The translations under genes were made by a program, and so were the position numbers. From NCBI RefSeq assembly GCF_017795745.1, contig NZ_CP059067.1:248001-312000 (forward strand): 64,000 bases of DNA. The letters are read 5' to 3'. The stretch comes from Rhizobacter sp. AJA081-3. GTDB lineage: Bacteria > Pseudomonadota > Gammaproteobacteria > Burkholderiales > Burkholderiaceae_C. Below are positions 10,220 to 20,000 of the stretch, piece after piece. The notes under the pieces are model-generated. The model saw only the letters and a list, made by a program, of their open reading frames with translations, ran no database searches and was not told the DNA's origin. Position 1 is the stretch's first letter; each line of letters starts with the position of its first letter.

Positions 10220-10438
10220 ATGTCGAAAGACGATGCCATCCAGATGCAGGGGGAGATTCTCGAAAACCTCCCGAACGCCACGTTTCGCGTGAAATTGGAA
10301 AACGGGCACGTCGTGCTCGGCCACATCTCCGGAAAGATGCGCATGCACTACATCCGCATCCTTCCGGGTGACAAGGTGACGGTCGAGTTGACGCCCTACG
10401 ATTTGAGTCGTGCCCGCATCGTGTTTCGGGCCAAGTGA
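10220..10438 (+). CDS. infA: Translation initiation factor IF-1
   Basis: 72 residues, a single S1/OB domain: [19 protein letters not shown] and [20 protein letters not shown]. It blocks the A site during initiation. It lies two bases after secY, a location typical of betaproteobacteria. Burkholderiales often carry a second copy elsewhere. Confidence 0.97.
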   Translation: MSKDDAIQMQGEILENLPNATFRVKLENGHVVLGHISGKMRMHYIRILPGDKVTVELTPYDLSRARIVFRAK

Positions 10439-10467
10439 GTTGCCTGACGAAGGCTTAGGAGAAGACC

Positions 10468-10581
10468 ATGAAAGTAGCCGCATCGGTCAAGAAGATGTGC
10501 CGCAACTGCAAGATCATTCGCCGCAAGGGCGTGGTGCGAGTCATTTGCACCGATCCGCGCCACAAGCAGCGTCAAGGCTGA
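10468..10581 (+). CDS. rpmJ: 50S ribosomal protein L36 (zinc-ribbon type)
   Basis: 37 residues, [20 protein letters not shown] and so on. The zinc ribbon is complete: Cys11, Cys14, Cys27 and His32, so this is the C+ form. TTAGGAGAAGACC supplies the ribosome site. The gene is short but its sequence is unmistakable and it is in its usual place before rpsM. Confidence 0.96.
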   Translation: MKVAASVKKMCRNCKIIRRKGVVRVICTDPRHKQRQG

Positions 10582-10598
10582 ACTGAAGGACAAGAGAC

Positions 10599-10964
10599 AT
10601 GGCACGCATTGCTGGCATCAACATCCCGCCGCACAAGCACACCGAGATCGGCCTGACGCACATCTACGGCATCGGCCGTACGACCGCGCAGAAGATCTGC
10701 AACACGGTGGGTGTGGCGTACTCGAAGAAGATCAAGGATCTCACCGACGGCGACCTGGAGAAGATCCGGGAAGAAATCGGCAAGATGACGATCGAGGGCG
10801 ACCTGCGCCGCGAGATGTCCATCAACATCAAGCGACTGATGGACCTCGGCTGCTACCGCGGCTTCCGTCACCGCCGCGGCCTGCCCGTGCGCGGCCAGCG
10901 CACCAAGACGAATGCGCGCACCCGCAAGGGCCCGCGCAAGTCCGGCGCGCTCGTCAAGAAGTGA
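10599..10964 (+). CDS. rpsM: 30S ribosomal protein S13
   Basis: 121 residues: [31 protein letters not shown], and the basic C-terminal [18 protein letters not shown]13 forms bridges to the large subunit head. It is the first gene of the alpha operon in E. coli order. Confidence 0.98.
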   Translation: MARIAGINIPPHKHTEIGLTHIYGIGRTTAQKICNTVGVAYSKKIKDLTDGDLEKIREEIGKMTIEGDLRREMSINIKRLMDLGCYRGFRHRRGLPVRGQRTKTNARTRKGPRKSGALVKK

Positions 10965-11012
10965 ACTGCCGTTCCTTCCTGACCCAGTGAAGCATTAGAG
11001 AAAGACACGACC

Positions 11013-11417
11013 ATGGCCAAGGCACCCGTCAATACCGCCGCTCAACGCGTGCGCAAGAAGATCCGCAAGAACGTTGCGGACGGCATTGCGCACGTGCACG
11101 CGTCGTTCAACAACACGATCATCACGATCACCGATCGCCAGGGTGGCGCGCTGGCCTGGGCCAGCAGCGGTGGCCAGGGGTTCAAGGGCTCGCGCAAGAG
11201 CACGCCGTTCGCTGCCCAGGTGGCCGCGGAAGTGGCGGGCCGCGCCGCCCAGGAACAAGGCATCAAGAACCTCGACGTGCGGATCAAGGGCCCCGGCCCG
11301 GGCCGCGAGTCGTCGGTTCGTGCGCTGGCCTCGCTGGGCATCCGCATCAACTCGATCTCGGACGTCACGCCGGTTCCGCACAACGGCTGCCGCCCGCAGA
11401 AGCGCCGCCGCATCTGA
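11013..11417 (+). CDS. rpsK: 30S ribosomal protein S11
   Basis: 134 residues with [20 protein letters not shown] and [14 protein letters not shown], and the end [14 protein letters not shown]11 shapes the platform near the E site. A strong hairpin terminator follows it, which is unusual inside the alpha operon. Confidence 0.98.
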   Translation: MAKAPVNTAAQRVRKKIRKNVADGIAHVHASFNNTIITITDRQGGALAWASSGGQGFKGSRKSTPFAAQVAAEVAGRAAQEQGIKNLDVRIKGPGPGRESSVRALASLGIRINSISDVTPVPHNGCRPQKRRRI

Positions 11418-11432
11418 GCGCTGTTTTCCGCG

Positions 11433-11466
11433 GTCGGCGAAGCCCTCGAGGCCTCGCCGACTTTTT
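11433..11466 (+). terminator. Rho-independent terminator between rpsK and rpsD
   Basis: GTCGGCGA (11433-11440) pairs perfectly with TCGCCGAC (11454-11461), with further GCC/GGC pairing inside, then TTTTT (11462-11466). By structure this should end or attenuate transcription before rpsD. No convincing promoter was seen between it and rpsD at 11563, so it may act as a partial terminator. Confidence 0.75.
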
Positions 11467-11562
11467 CGCTTGTAAGAAGCCCACCGCCTGAGCACCCATA
11501 ACAACACCCGCCAGGCTCGCGCGAGTCTAGACGTCGCGTCAGATTGAACGAAGGACACCAAA

Positions 11563-12186
11563 GTGGCACGCTACCTCGGCCCCAAGGCCAAACTTTCCCG
11601 CCGTGAAGGCACCGACCTGTTCCTGAAGAGCGCCCGCCGCCCGATCAGCGACAAGGCCAAGTTCGACTCCAAGCCCGGCCAGCACGGCCGCACTTCGGGC
11701 TCGCGCACCTCCGACTTCGGCCTGCAGCTTCGCGAGAAGCAGAAGGTCAAGCGCATGTACGGCGTGCTGGAGCGCCAGTTCCGCCGCTACTTCGCCGAGG
11801 CCGAGCGCCGCAAGGGCAACACCGGCTCGAACCTGCTGCTGCTGCTCGAGTCGCGCCTGGACAACGTCGTCTACCGCATGGGCTTCGGCTCCACGCGCGC
11901 CGAGGCACGCCAGCTCGTCTCGCACAAGGGCATCACGGTCAACGGCGAGGTGGTGAACATCGCGTCGTACTCGGTCAAGGCCGGCGACACCGTCGCCGTG
12001 CGCGAGAAGGCCAAGAAGCAGCTGCGCATCACCGACGCCGTCAAGCTCGCCGAAGGCCAGGGCATGCCCAACTGGGTGCAGGTCGACGCGAACAAGCTGG
12101 AAGGCGTGTTCAAGAAGGCCCCCGACCGCGACGAGTTCGGCGCCGACATCAAGGAAGCGCTGATCGTCGAGTTGTACTCGCGCTAA
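11563..12186 (+). CDS. rpsD: 30S ribosomal protein S4
   Basis: 207 residues from a GTG start with AAGGACACCAAA in front. The S4 RNA-binding domain ([23 protein letters not shown]) and [11 protein letters not shown] are clear. S4 starts 16S assembly and in E. coli represses the alpha operon by binding a pseudoknot ahead of rpsM. The separate leader and terminator here suggest the control may differ. Confidence 0.97.
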   Translation: MARYLGPKAKLSRREGTDLFLKSARRPISDKAKFDSKPGQHGRTSGSRTSDFGLQLREKQKVKRMYGVLERQFRRYFAEAERRKGNTGSNLLLLLESRLDNVVYRMGFGSTRAEARQLVSHKGITVNGEVVNIASYSVKAGDTVAVREKAKKQLRITDAVKLAEGQGMPNWVQVDANKLEGVFKKAPDRDEFGADIKEALIVELYSR

Positions 12187-12240
12187 GCCCCAGCACGACA
12201 ACGGGGTGCCGGCCGGCGGCCGACTCCCCTTCTCGGTGAT

Positions 12241-12263
12241 GCTTCGCGTGCCGGCACGAAGCG
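12241..12263 (+). other. Stem-loop in the rpsD-rpoA spacer
   Basis: GCTTCGCGTGCC and GGCACGAAGC can pair over ten bases with a two-base bulge. It lies in the 153-base spacer before rpoA and has no T run, so it is not a terminator. It might tune expression of rpoA. Only the pairing is seen; the role is a guess. Confidence 0.35.
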
Positions 12264-12339
12264 TTGGTTCACCCGCCCGGCGATGTCCGCCAGCCTTATC
12301 GGTGTAACGAGCCGAGGGCATCCAGAGGAACAGGACTCA

Positions 12340-13332
12340 ATGCAAACCAATCTGCTCAAACCCAAAGCCATCAACGTGGAGCCGCTGGGCGGCAATCGCG
12401 CCAAGGTCACGCTCGAACCGTTCGAGCGCGGCTACGGCCACACGCTGGGCAACGCGCTGCGCCGCGTGCTGCTGTCGTCGATGGTCGGCTACGCGCCCAC
12501 CGAAGTGACGATCGCCGGCGTGCTGCACGAGTACTCGACGGTGGACGGTGTGCAGGAAGACGTGGTTCACATCATGCTGAACCTCAAGGGCGTGGTGTTC
12601 CGCCTGCACAACCGCGACGAGGTCACCCTCGTGCTGCGCAAGGAAGGCGAAGGCCCGGTCACGGCCGGCGACATCCAGACCCCGCACGACGTGGAGATCA
12701 TCAACCCCGATCACGTGATCGCGCACCTGTCGCAAGGCGGCAAGCTCGACATGCAGATCAAGGTCGAGAAGGGCCGCGGCTATGTGCCGGGCACGCTGCG
12801 CCGCTATGGCGACGAGCCGACCAAGTCGATCGGCCGCATCGTGCTGGACGCGTCGTTCTCGCCGGTCTCGCGCGTGAGCTACACGGTCGAAAGCGCCCGC
12901 GTCGAGCAGCGTACCGACCTCGACAAGCTGGTGATGGAGATCGTCACCAACGGCGCCATCACGCCGGAAGAGGCGATCCGTTCCTCGGCCAAGGTGCTGG
13001 TCGAGCAGCTCGCGGTGTTCGCGCAGCTCGAAGGCCAGGTCGACCAGATCTTCGACGCCGGCCGCAGCGACCGCAGCGACCAGAAGTTCGATCCGATCCT
13101 GCTGCGCCCGGTCGACGAGCTCGAGCTCACCGTGCGTTCGGCCAATTGCCTGAAGGCGGAGAACATCTACTACATCGGCGACCTCATCCAGCGCACCGAG
13201 ACCGAGCTGCTGAAGACGCCGAACCTGGGCCGCAAGTCGCTCAACGAAATCAAGGAAGTGCTGGCTTCGCGCGGGCTCACGCTCGGCGCGCGGCTGGAGA
13301 ACTGGCCCCCGCAGGGCCTCGACAAGCGCTGA
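12340..13332 (+). CDS. rpoA: RNA polymerase alpha subunit
   Basis: 330 residues from [14 protein letters not shown]. The frame runs open further upstream, but the ATG at 12340 matches the family start and follows AGAGGAACAGGACTCA. The N-terminal assembly domain ([18 protein letters not shown]) and the C-terminal domain ([20 protein letters not shown] and [13 protein letters not shown]), which binds UP elements and activators, are both intact. Confidence 0.98.
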   Translation: MQTNLLKPKAINVEPLGGNRAKVTLEPFERGYGHTLGNALRRVLLSSMVGYAPTEVTIAGVLHEYSTVDGVQEDVVHIMLNLKGVVFRLHNRDEVTLVLRKEGEGPVTAGDIQTPHDVEIINPDHVIAHLSQGGKLDMQIKVEKGRGYVPGTLRRYGDEPTKSIGRIVLDASFSPVSRVSYTVESARVEQRTDLDKLVMEIVTNGAITPEEAIRSSAKVLVEQLAVFAQLEGQVDQIFDAGRSDRSDQKFDPILLRPVDELELTVRSANCLKAENIYYIGDLIQRTETELLKTPNLGRKSLNEIKEVLASRGLTLGARLENWPPQGLDKR

Positions 13333-13402
13333 GATCACTCAGCGCTGTGTGCAACCCCCAGTACCTGATCCGGCTGGGGTTCAATAAAGACAGGAAAGCA
13401 CC

Positions 13403-13801
13403 ATGCGTCACCGTCACGGACTTCGCAAACTCAACCGCACCTCGGAACACCGCCTGGCGATGCTCCGCAACATGTGCAACTCGCTGCTCACGCACGAGGC
13501 GATCAAGACCACGGTCCCCAAGGCCAAGGAACTGCGCCGCGTCGTCGAGCCGCTGATCACGCTGGCCAAGGAGCCCACGCTGGCGAACCGCCGGCTGGCC
13601 TTCGACCGCACGCGCGATCGCGCCGTGGTCTCCAAGCTGTTCGGCGAGCTGGGCCCGCGCTACAAGGCGCGCCCGGGCGGCTACACCCGCATCCTGAAGA
13701 TGGGCTTCCGCCTCGGCGACAACGCGCCGATGGCCTTCGTCGAGCTGGTCGACCGCCCCGAGCCCGTGGTGGCCGAGGAAGCGGCCGAAAAGGCCGAGTG
13801 A
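13403..13801 (+). CDS. rplQ: 50S ribosomal protein L17
   Basis: 132 residues: [35 protein letters not shown] and [17 protein letters not shown]17 lies at the tunnel exit. The short acidic tail after residue 120 is common in proteobacteria. It closes the ribosomal cluster and is followed by a clear terminator. Confidence 0.98.
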   Translation: MRHRHGLRKLNRTSEHRLAMLRNMCNSLLTHEAIKTTVPKAKELRRVVEPLITLAKEPTLANRRLAFDRTRDRAVVSKLFGELGPRYKARPGGYTRILKMGFRLGDNAPMAFVELVDRPEPVVAEEAAEKAE

Positions 13802-13825
13802 CACGCTCCGCGGCGTGAACGAAAG

Positions 13826-13848
13826 AGCCGGCGTCAGCCGGCTTTTTT
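13826..13848 (+). terminator. Terminator closing the ribosomal cluster
   Basis: AGCCGGC (13826-13832), loop GTCA, GCCGGCT (13837-13843), then an unbroken run of six T to 13848. A near-ideal rho-independent terminator. It lies against the stop of the minus-strand regulator gene and may also work weakly from that side. Confidence 0.9.
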
Positions 13849-14444
13849 CATGGCCGCAGGCGAAAGCCGCGGCCGCGAATCGTCTCGATGGCGTGGCGGC
13901 CGAGCTTGCGGCGCAGGTTGTACAGATGGACGGCCACGGCGTTGTCGCTGGCCGTGGCATCGCCGCCGATGAGCTGCGCGATTTCCTGTCGCGACACGAC
14001 GCGATCCGGGCGCCTGACGAGCAGCGTGATCACCTGCCACTCCAGAGGCGTCAGCTCGACCGCTGCACCGTTGAGCTGGATGAAAGGGCGGTCGAGGTCC
14101 ACGAGCAGCTCGCCGCCCATCAGACGCTGCGCCGCGCCCAGGGCCGTGCGTTCGGCCCAGGCCAGAACGCTTTCCACCAGGGCCTCGAGCCGCGCCGCGG
14201 AGCCGGCGGGCGACAACCCCGGTTCTTCCAGCAGCATCGTGGGAACCGACTCGCCACCGCCGGCGAAGCCCGTGGCCTCGGCGGCGCGCCACAGCGCGCC
14301 ATCGATGGCCAGCATCTCATGGTCGCTGCCCGGCGCGGGCGCGGGCCACTCTCGCTGCCAGCGTGCGCCATGGCCACACGACTGCAGCCGCGCCATCAGC
14401 GCCGCAGCCAGGGTTTCGTCTTCGGTCACCAGGAGAAGTCGCAC
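13848..14444 (-). CDS. OmpR-type DNA-binding regulator with degenerate receiver domain
   Basis: 198 residues if started at the GTG at 14444 (VRLLLVTEDETLAAAL), which has GAGG five bases upstream. An in-frame ATG at 14564 would give 238 residues. Residues 1-105 keep the acidic pair (Glu8, Asp9) and a possible phospho-acceptor Asp48 in LAIDGA, but contain no lysine at all, so the conserved KP motif of receivers is missing. Residues 110-198 form a clean winged helix (ELTPLEWQVITLLVRRPDRV, NAVAVHLYNLRRKLG). It lies downstream of a complete kinase/regulator pair on the same strand. Its target genes are unknown, and normal phosphorylation by the kinase seems doubtful. Confidence 0.82.
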   Translation of the reverse strand: MRLLLVTEDETLAAALMARLQSCGHGARWQREWPAPAPGSDHEMLAIDGALWRAAEATGFAGGGESVPTMLLEEPGLSPAGSAARLEALVESVLAWAERTALGAAQRLMGGELLVDLDRPFIQLNGAAVELTPLEWQVITLLVRRPDRVVSRQEIAQLIGGDATASDNAVAVHLYNLRRKLGRHAIETIRGRGFRLRP

Positions 14445-14684
14445 GGCGCCCTCGGGAAGGCTGCCCGGCCTCCGGGGCAGGCCGGGTCGGGCACTGCGAC
14501 CCGCAGCCCGTGGCACGCCCCACTCGAAACCTTGGCGCGCTGCGCCGTTCCAGTCGTCGTTCATCGCGCGCCGGCAGATTGCTGGACAAATGCCAGGAGC
14601 GGGCACGACCACATCGCGCGCCGCTCCTGGCGCCTGCGATGGAGTCTGGCGACGGTGCCTTAACCGACGATGAAGAAACCGGGA

Positions 14685-16061
14685 TCAGACCCGATTCAGC
14701 GGGAAATGCACCTGCACGCGCAGGCCACCCAGCGGCGACTCCAGCAGCCGGATCATGGCCTGATGCGCCACCACCACGGACTGGACGATGGACATCCCCA
14801 GGCCGACGCCCTCGTCGCCGATGGCGCCTAGCCGATCGAAGCGCTCGAACACGCGTTCGCGCGACTCCGGCGGGATGCCTGGGCCGGAGTCGTCCACCGT
14901 CAAGGTGATGGCCGCGCCCTCCCGGCGTGTGCTGACGTTCACGCGGCCGCCCGCCGGCGTGTAGCGGATCGCATTGCCCAGCAGGTTGCGCAGCAGCAGC
15001 AACATGCCCAGCTCCATCGCCACGATGCGCTCTTCCATGAAGTCGGACTCGATGCGGAGCCCCCGCCGCGACGCCAGGCTGCCCAGATCGCTGACGACGC
15101 TTTCGTACACCCTGGCGATGTCCACCGACTGGCGCAGACGGTCGGTGTCGCTGGCGACGCTCTCCATGCGGGCCAGATCAAGCAACTGGTCCAGCAGGTG
15201 GGCCGCGCGGTCCACGCCGACCATCACCGCGGCGAGCGACTCGGCGAGCTCCTCCGGGGAGCGGGCCGTGGCCGCGATCTGGGCATGCGCGCGCAGGCCG
15301 GCCAAAGGCGTGCGCAGTTCGTGCGCGGCCACCGCGGTGAAGCCACGCTCCAGCGACAGCGTCTTGTTGATGCGTTCGAACAGCGCGTTGATCGAGGTGA
15401 TCATCGGCTTGAGTTCGACCGGCGGGTTCTCGGCGACCACCGGGGTCAGGTCGATCGGGCTGCGCTGGCTGAGCTGGGCGGCGGATGCATCGATGGAGCG
15501 CAGCGAGCGGCGCAGCAGCCACCAGGTGACGGCAAACACGATGCCGAACGGCAACAGCAGGAAGCCGATGAAGTAGAGGCTGACGATGCCGATGGCCGAT
15601 TCGCGCTCATCCAGGCATTCGGCCACCTGGATGACCATCTCGCCGCCATTGCCCTCCATCGAGAAGACCCGAAAGTCATCGCCTTCGATCGCCACGGTGC
15701 CGAAGCCGAGATTGCGCAGCGGCATCATCGGAACGCTGGGCGAAGCCTTGTAGCTGTGCAGCAGCATGCTGCCGTGTCGCGTCCAGATCTGGTAGCGGTA
15801 GCGCGAGCCGAGCGTCGCGGCGGTTTCGGTGTGCATCAGCTCGGTGCGGCCCTCGCCGAGGATCTCGGTGATCTCGTGCTCCGCGAACGACAGCACCGTG
15901 CGCGCCAGGTCCTCGAGCCGGGAGTCGAGCAATCGCTGGTCTTCGTGCTGGGCCGCCCAGTACATGGCGCCGCCACCGGCCAGCAGCGTGGTCAGGCTCG
16001 CCAGCGCCGCGATGACCAGCAGCCTCGTGCGCAGCGACCAGTCTTTCGGTTTGCTAATCAT
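14685..16061 (-). CDS. Sensor histidine kinase, QseC/TctE-like
   Basis: 458 residues. TM1 lies at about 12-35 and a periplasmic sensor region at about 36-155. TM2 follows at about 158-182, then a HAMP-like linker. The phosphorylation site is His247 in AVAAHELRTPLAG. The ATP-binding domain has the N box (LLRNLLGNAIRYTPAGG), DDSGPGIP and GVGLGMSIVQ. It overlaps its regulator gene (16054-16737) by eight bases, so the two are coupled and form a pair. The sensed signal is unknown; the neighbouring copper-oxidase genes suggest a metal or redox cue, which is only an inference. Confidence 0.92.
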   Translation of the reverse strand: MISKPKDWSLRTRLLVIAALASLTTLLAGGGAMYWAAQHEDQRLLDSRLEDLARTVLSFAEHEITEILGEGRTELMHTETAATLGSRYRYQIWTRHGSMLLHSYKASPSVPMMPLRNLGFGTVAIEGDDFRVFSMEGNGGEMVIQVAECLDERESAIGIVSLYFIGFLLLPFGIVFAVTWWLLRRSLRSIDASAAQLSQRSPIDLTPVVAENPPVELKPMITSINALFERINKTLSLERGFTAVAAHELRTPLAGLRAHAQIAATARSPEELAESLAAVMVGVDRAAHLLDQLLDLARMESVASDTDRLRQSVDIARVYESVVSDLGSLASRRGLRIESDFMEERIVAMELGMLLLLRNLLGNAIRYTPAGGRVNVSTRREGAAITLTVDDSGPGIPPESRERVFERFDRLGAIGDEGVGLGMSIVQSVVVAHQAMIRLLESPLGGLRVQVHFPLNRV

Positions 16062-16737
16062 CGATCGTCTCCGCGCCCAGCTGGTAGCCCACGCCCCGCA
16101 CCGTCTTGATCAGGCCGGGTTCGAACTTTCGCCGCAGGTGGTGGATGTACACCTCGACCGCATTGCTGTCGATCTCGTCGCCCCACCCGTACAGCGTTTC
16201 TTCCAGGCGTTCACGCGAGAGGATCTGCGACTTCTTGCGCACCAGCGTCTCGAGCAGCCAGAACTCGCGGTTCGTCAGCGGCACCAGCTGGCCCTTCCAG
16301 GTGGCCGTGCGCCGCGCCGGCTGCAGCTTGAGCGCGCCGTGCGAGAGCACGGCCGATGTGCCGCCCGCCTGCGCGTGCTGCACGCGCCGGGTGATGGCGC
16401 GCACCCGTGCGTTCATCTCGTCCAGGTCGACCGGTTTGACGAGATAGTCGTCGGCGCCGATCTCGAGCAGGCGCACCCGGTCGATCAGGCCGCCCCGGGC
16501 GGTGACGACGATCACCGACATGCCCGGGCTGCGCTCGCGGATCGTCTTCAGGCAATCTTCGCCGCTGGCGTCGGGCAGGTTCAGGTCGAGCATCACGCAG
16601 TCGTATTCGGCGGCGCGCATCGCGCCGACAAGGTCGCGGCCGAGCTCGATCCAGTCCACCGCGTAGCCGGCGCGCAGCAGCGACTTCTGCATGGCTGCGC
16701 CAAACAGCTTGTCGTCTTCCACCATCAGGATGCGCAT
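16054..16737 (-). CDS. OmpR/QseB-family response regulator
   Basis: 227 residues from MRILMVEDDKLFG. A TTG seven codons upstream is possible, but the ATG follows GGAGG and matches the family start. The receiver has the acidic pair Asp8/Asp9, phospho-acceptor Asp51 (CVMLDLNLPD) and the DDYLVKP lysine. The winged helix ends SNAVEVYIHHLRRKF. It is the first gene of a minus-strand operon with the kinase and reads away from the oxidase operon starting at 17022. A CTTAG-N5-CTTAA box about 95 bases upstream suggests self-control and possibly control of the divergent operon. Confidence 0.92.
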   Translation of the reverse strand: MRILMVEDDKLFGAAMQKSLLRAGYAVDWIELGRDLVGAMRAAEYDCVMLDLNLPDASGEDCLKTIRERSPGMSVIVVTARGGLIDRVRLLEIGADDYLVKPVDLDEMNARVRAITRRVQHAQAGGTSAVLSHGALKLQPARRTATWKGQLVPLTNREFWLLETLVRKKSQILSRERLEETLYGWGDEIDSNAVEVYIHHLRRKFEPGLIKTVRGVGYQLGAETIDD

Positions 16738-16829
16738 CTGCAGCTTGACCTCCGCCAAACCATTTTCGCCAATCGAAGCGCCGACCGCGACCCCCGGACC
16801 CGACGGAGCGCCGTGAACTCGTCACGCGA

Positions 16830-16844
16830 TTAAGCCTGCCTAAG
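16830..16844 (-). promoter_or_regulatory. Candidate response-regulator box (CTTAG-N5-CTTAA)
   Basis: On the minus strand CTTAG (16844-16840) and CTTAA (16834-16830) form a direct repeat 10 bases apart, similar to PmrA/QseB-type boxes of tandem TTAA half-sites. It lies in the 284-base divergent region between the two-component genes and the oxidase operon. The spacing is one base short of the sites at 42116 and 55059, so it is the weakest of the three full sites. Confidence 0.4.
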
Positions 16845-16868
16845 GCGCACCCGGCGCGGCGATGCCGG

Positions 16869-16890
16869 GCACCCCGTGATCGCGGGGTGC
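16869..16890. other. Palindrome in the divergent region
   Basis: GCACCCCG (16869-16876) and CGGGGTGC (16883-16890) form a perfect eight-base inverted repeat with a six-base loop. There is no T run, so it is not a typical terminator. It could be an operator or a leader hairpin for the operon starting at 17022. No clear sigma-70 promoter was found in this region. Confidence 0.35.
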
Positions 16891-17021
16891 TGGGGGTCGA
16901 CCCTACCGTGAAGAGCAGGTCCGCCACCCGCAGCAACAGTTCGACACGTCCATAGAGTGACCCCCATGGCAAAGGAGCCGCGCTCGTGTCGAGCGTCGGT
17001 TCGTGGTCAGCAGGGGGAATC

Positions 17022-20000
17022 ATGGAATCACCGACCGTACGCGCGCTTTGGAACCATGCCGGTGCCGGCATCGCCCGGTTGATGCTCGGCTTGACGTGCC
17101 TGGGATTCGTCTCCGCGCAGGCGGTGGAGATCCGCGTCAGGGGCACCGACGGCGTCGCCGTCACCGCCTACCGCTACACCATCGAGGAAGACGCGACCTA
17201 CCAGGTCGTCCCCGACGTCACCGGGCTCAATGGCGACCCCACACTGTCGCTCGGCTTCCACCGCAGCCACACGAGGGTGGTGCAGGTCGGCCACAGCGAT
17301 GGCGCTGGCGTGGTCAACTTCCCCGCCACCGATCCGAGCAAGCGCTACTACGTGTCGGTGCTGCCCGACAACGCGAGCTTCGGCACCACCGCCACCGGCT
17401 ACACGATGAACGGCATGCCGATCCGCGCGGCAGCCAGCGGTGCCTTCCCCGACGTCGTCGTGCCCGTCAACCCGCTGCCGTTCAAGACCTCGCAGATCTC
17501 GGTCTTCGTGTTCGAGGACAACGCCCCCATCAACGGAGCGGCGGATGCACCCGGGGTGCAGGAGTCGCCCCTGTGCGGCTGGGAAGTGCAGCTCTTCGAG
17601 GCCGGCGGCACCTATGGTGCTTCGGGCGGGCGCATGTCCACCGACACCTTCGGCAACCCGCTGGGCACCGAGTACGCACTGAATGCTGATGGCTCGCCGC
17701 GCTACAACCCCGATGGCTCGCTGATGTATTCGAAGCTGGGCGCCAACCAGCTCTGGACCGATCGCAACGGCGTGGTCCGCATCAAGAACCTGTCGCCGGC
17801 CAAGTACACGATCTTCTCCATCGCGCCGCCGGTGATGCCCAGCGTGCAGCGCTGCAACTTCGCCGATGCGAACGGCAACGCGACCAACGTGCCGATCTGG
17901 ATCGCCACCGAGGCACAGCGCACGCGTGTCGACCAGGTGGTGTGGGACAACGGCTTCGAGATCACGCCGGCGATCAGCGGCCAGGACCAGTCGAAGTGGC
18001 ACCAGACCACCACCATCGAGGGCACCTGGGGTGTCGACGCCTGGGTCAAGTCCGGCGAACCGAGCTTCTTCAAGGAGTTCGGCCCCCCGGGCCACCACGT
18101 GTGGCACGGCTTCGTGCGCCGCTTCAAGGACACGTCGGTCACCGGCCTGAGCGGGCCCGCTTCGGTGAGCGGCAAGGTCGTCAGCACCCACATGTCGCGC
18201 CCCCCCGGCGTGCGCTTCTATTCCGGCGCGCCCGTCGCTGCCTGCTGGATCGGCCTGAACGAAATCGCCGCCGGCGTGGGACTGGGGCGCACCCTGTACG
18301 CCAACTCCTGCGACGACCAGGCCGGCCGCGAAGGCATGTTCAGCATCACCGGGCTGAAGCCGGGTCAGCGCTACCAGCTCGCCGTGTGGGACGAACCGCT
18401 CGACAACGTCATCGCCAACTACGAGTTCGTGATGCCCGCCGACGGCAGCAACCTCAACCTGAACGACGTGCCGGTGTTCAGCTGGTTCAGCAACCTGCAG
18501 GGCAAGGTCTTCTACGACAAGGAAGGCACCGGCTTCCCGTACGACGCGGCCGGCGCGGCCAAGCCCGGCATTCCCGGATCGGTGGTCAACATCCGCTTCC
18601 GCGACGGCTCGATCTACAACTCCACCGTCACCGACGACGAAGGCAACTACCAGTTCGCCGAGGTCTTCCCCTTCTTCAACTGGCTGGTCGCCGAGACGGA
18701 CTTCACCCGCTTCAAGGCCACCGGCGCCACCATCATCGCGGACAACGGTGGTGCGGTGCTCAACCCGCCGGCCAACCTGGCCGACCTGTGGCCCGCCAAC
18801 ACGCTGACGCCGCAGCTGCAGCCCGAGAACGCCAACCAGCCCTGGCGCATCTTCGGCGGCAAGAACGCCGATGGCTCGCCGGTCGCGCCGAGCTCGGCCA
18901 ACCTGCTGCAGAACTTCCAGGGCTTCCTCGGCCAGACCAACGTCATCCACTGGGGCAAGAGCGAATACAACCCGGCCGATGCCAACGACCACGGCGGCAT
19001 CACCGGCGTCGTGCACTACGCCTCGACGCGGGCCGAGAACGACCCGAAGTTCGCCACGCCCGAGAACAACGAACCGGGTGTTCCGAACGTCGAGATCCGC
19101 CTGTACCGCCTGAACAACCAGAACAAGGTGGTGGCGCCCAACGGGGCCATCGTCGAGCCGAGCGCGGCCAACCTGAGCCACGCGGTGCAACTGGCCACGA
19201 CCGACAGCTTCGACAACGCCATGCCGGCGAACTGCGTCGACCCGAACCCGTACGCCGACCGCGCCGGCAACAGCTTCGCCACCGGCCCGAACCAGAGCCG
19301 CTGCTACGACGGCATGCGCATCTGGAACCAGGTGCGTGACGGCGTGTTCGACGGCGGCTTCGGCTTCGTGGACTACTGCCCGGCCGGCCTGGCTGCCGAC
19401 GGCAGCTGCAACCCCGACCCGGCGCGCGCCAGCAGCATCGACCCGGTGCCGCTGCCGCCCGGGCGCTACATGCTCGAAGGCGTGGCGCCCTACGGCTACG
19501 AGCACCAGAAGGAGGAGGACAAGAACGTCGACTTCGGCGACCTGCTGGTGCCCGGCACGCTGGCCAACCCGGCCGAGTGCCTGGGTTCGCGCGACGAGGC
19601 GCTGGACGACAACGGCCAGCCCTACTTCAACGGCACCACGCCGAACCTCGTGCCCTCGTCCCTGACGCTGTTCGAGGGCGTCGAGATCCCGGCTCGCTTC
19701 CGCGACACCTACGCGGCGGACAACACCACGGTGCTGGCGCGGCGGCCCTACTGCAACAAGAAGCTGGTGGTGCTGGCGCCGGGGCTGAACCCGTTCGCCG
19801 ACTTCCACATGTTCACCAAGACGCCGGTGGCCGGGCACATCGTCGGCATGATCCTGGACGACCTGGCCAACGAGTTCGATCCGTATGCGCCGAGCTTCGG
19901 CGAGAAGTACGCGCCGCCGTTCATGCCGGTCTCGATCCGCGACTACGCCGGCAACGAGATCAACCGCGTCTACTCCGACCGCTACGGCACCTACAACGCG

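Noticed and set aside
8905-10344. Long minus-strand open frame opposite secY
   Set aside because: It is a shadow of the membrane-protein codon pattern: Asp/His/Arg/Gln-rich with no conserved motif. secY is certain.
11470-11502. Promoter TTGTAA / CATAAC ahead of rpsD
   Set aside because: The spacing is 21 bases and both elements are weak, so it was not called.
13350-13390. Hairpin AACCCCCAG/CTGGGGTT between rpoA and rplQ as a terminator
   Set aside because: The stem has a bulge and there is no T run; rplQ is known to be co-transcribed with rpoA.
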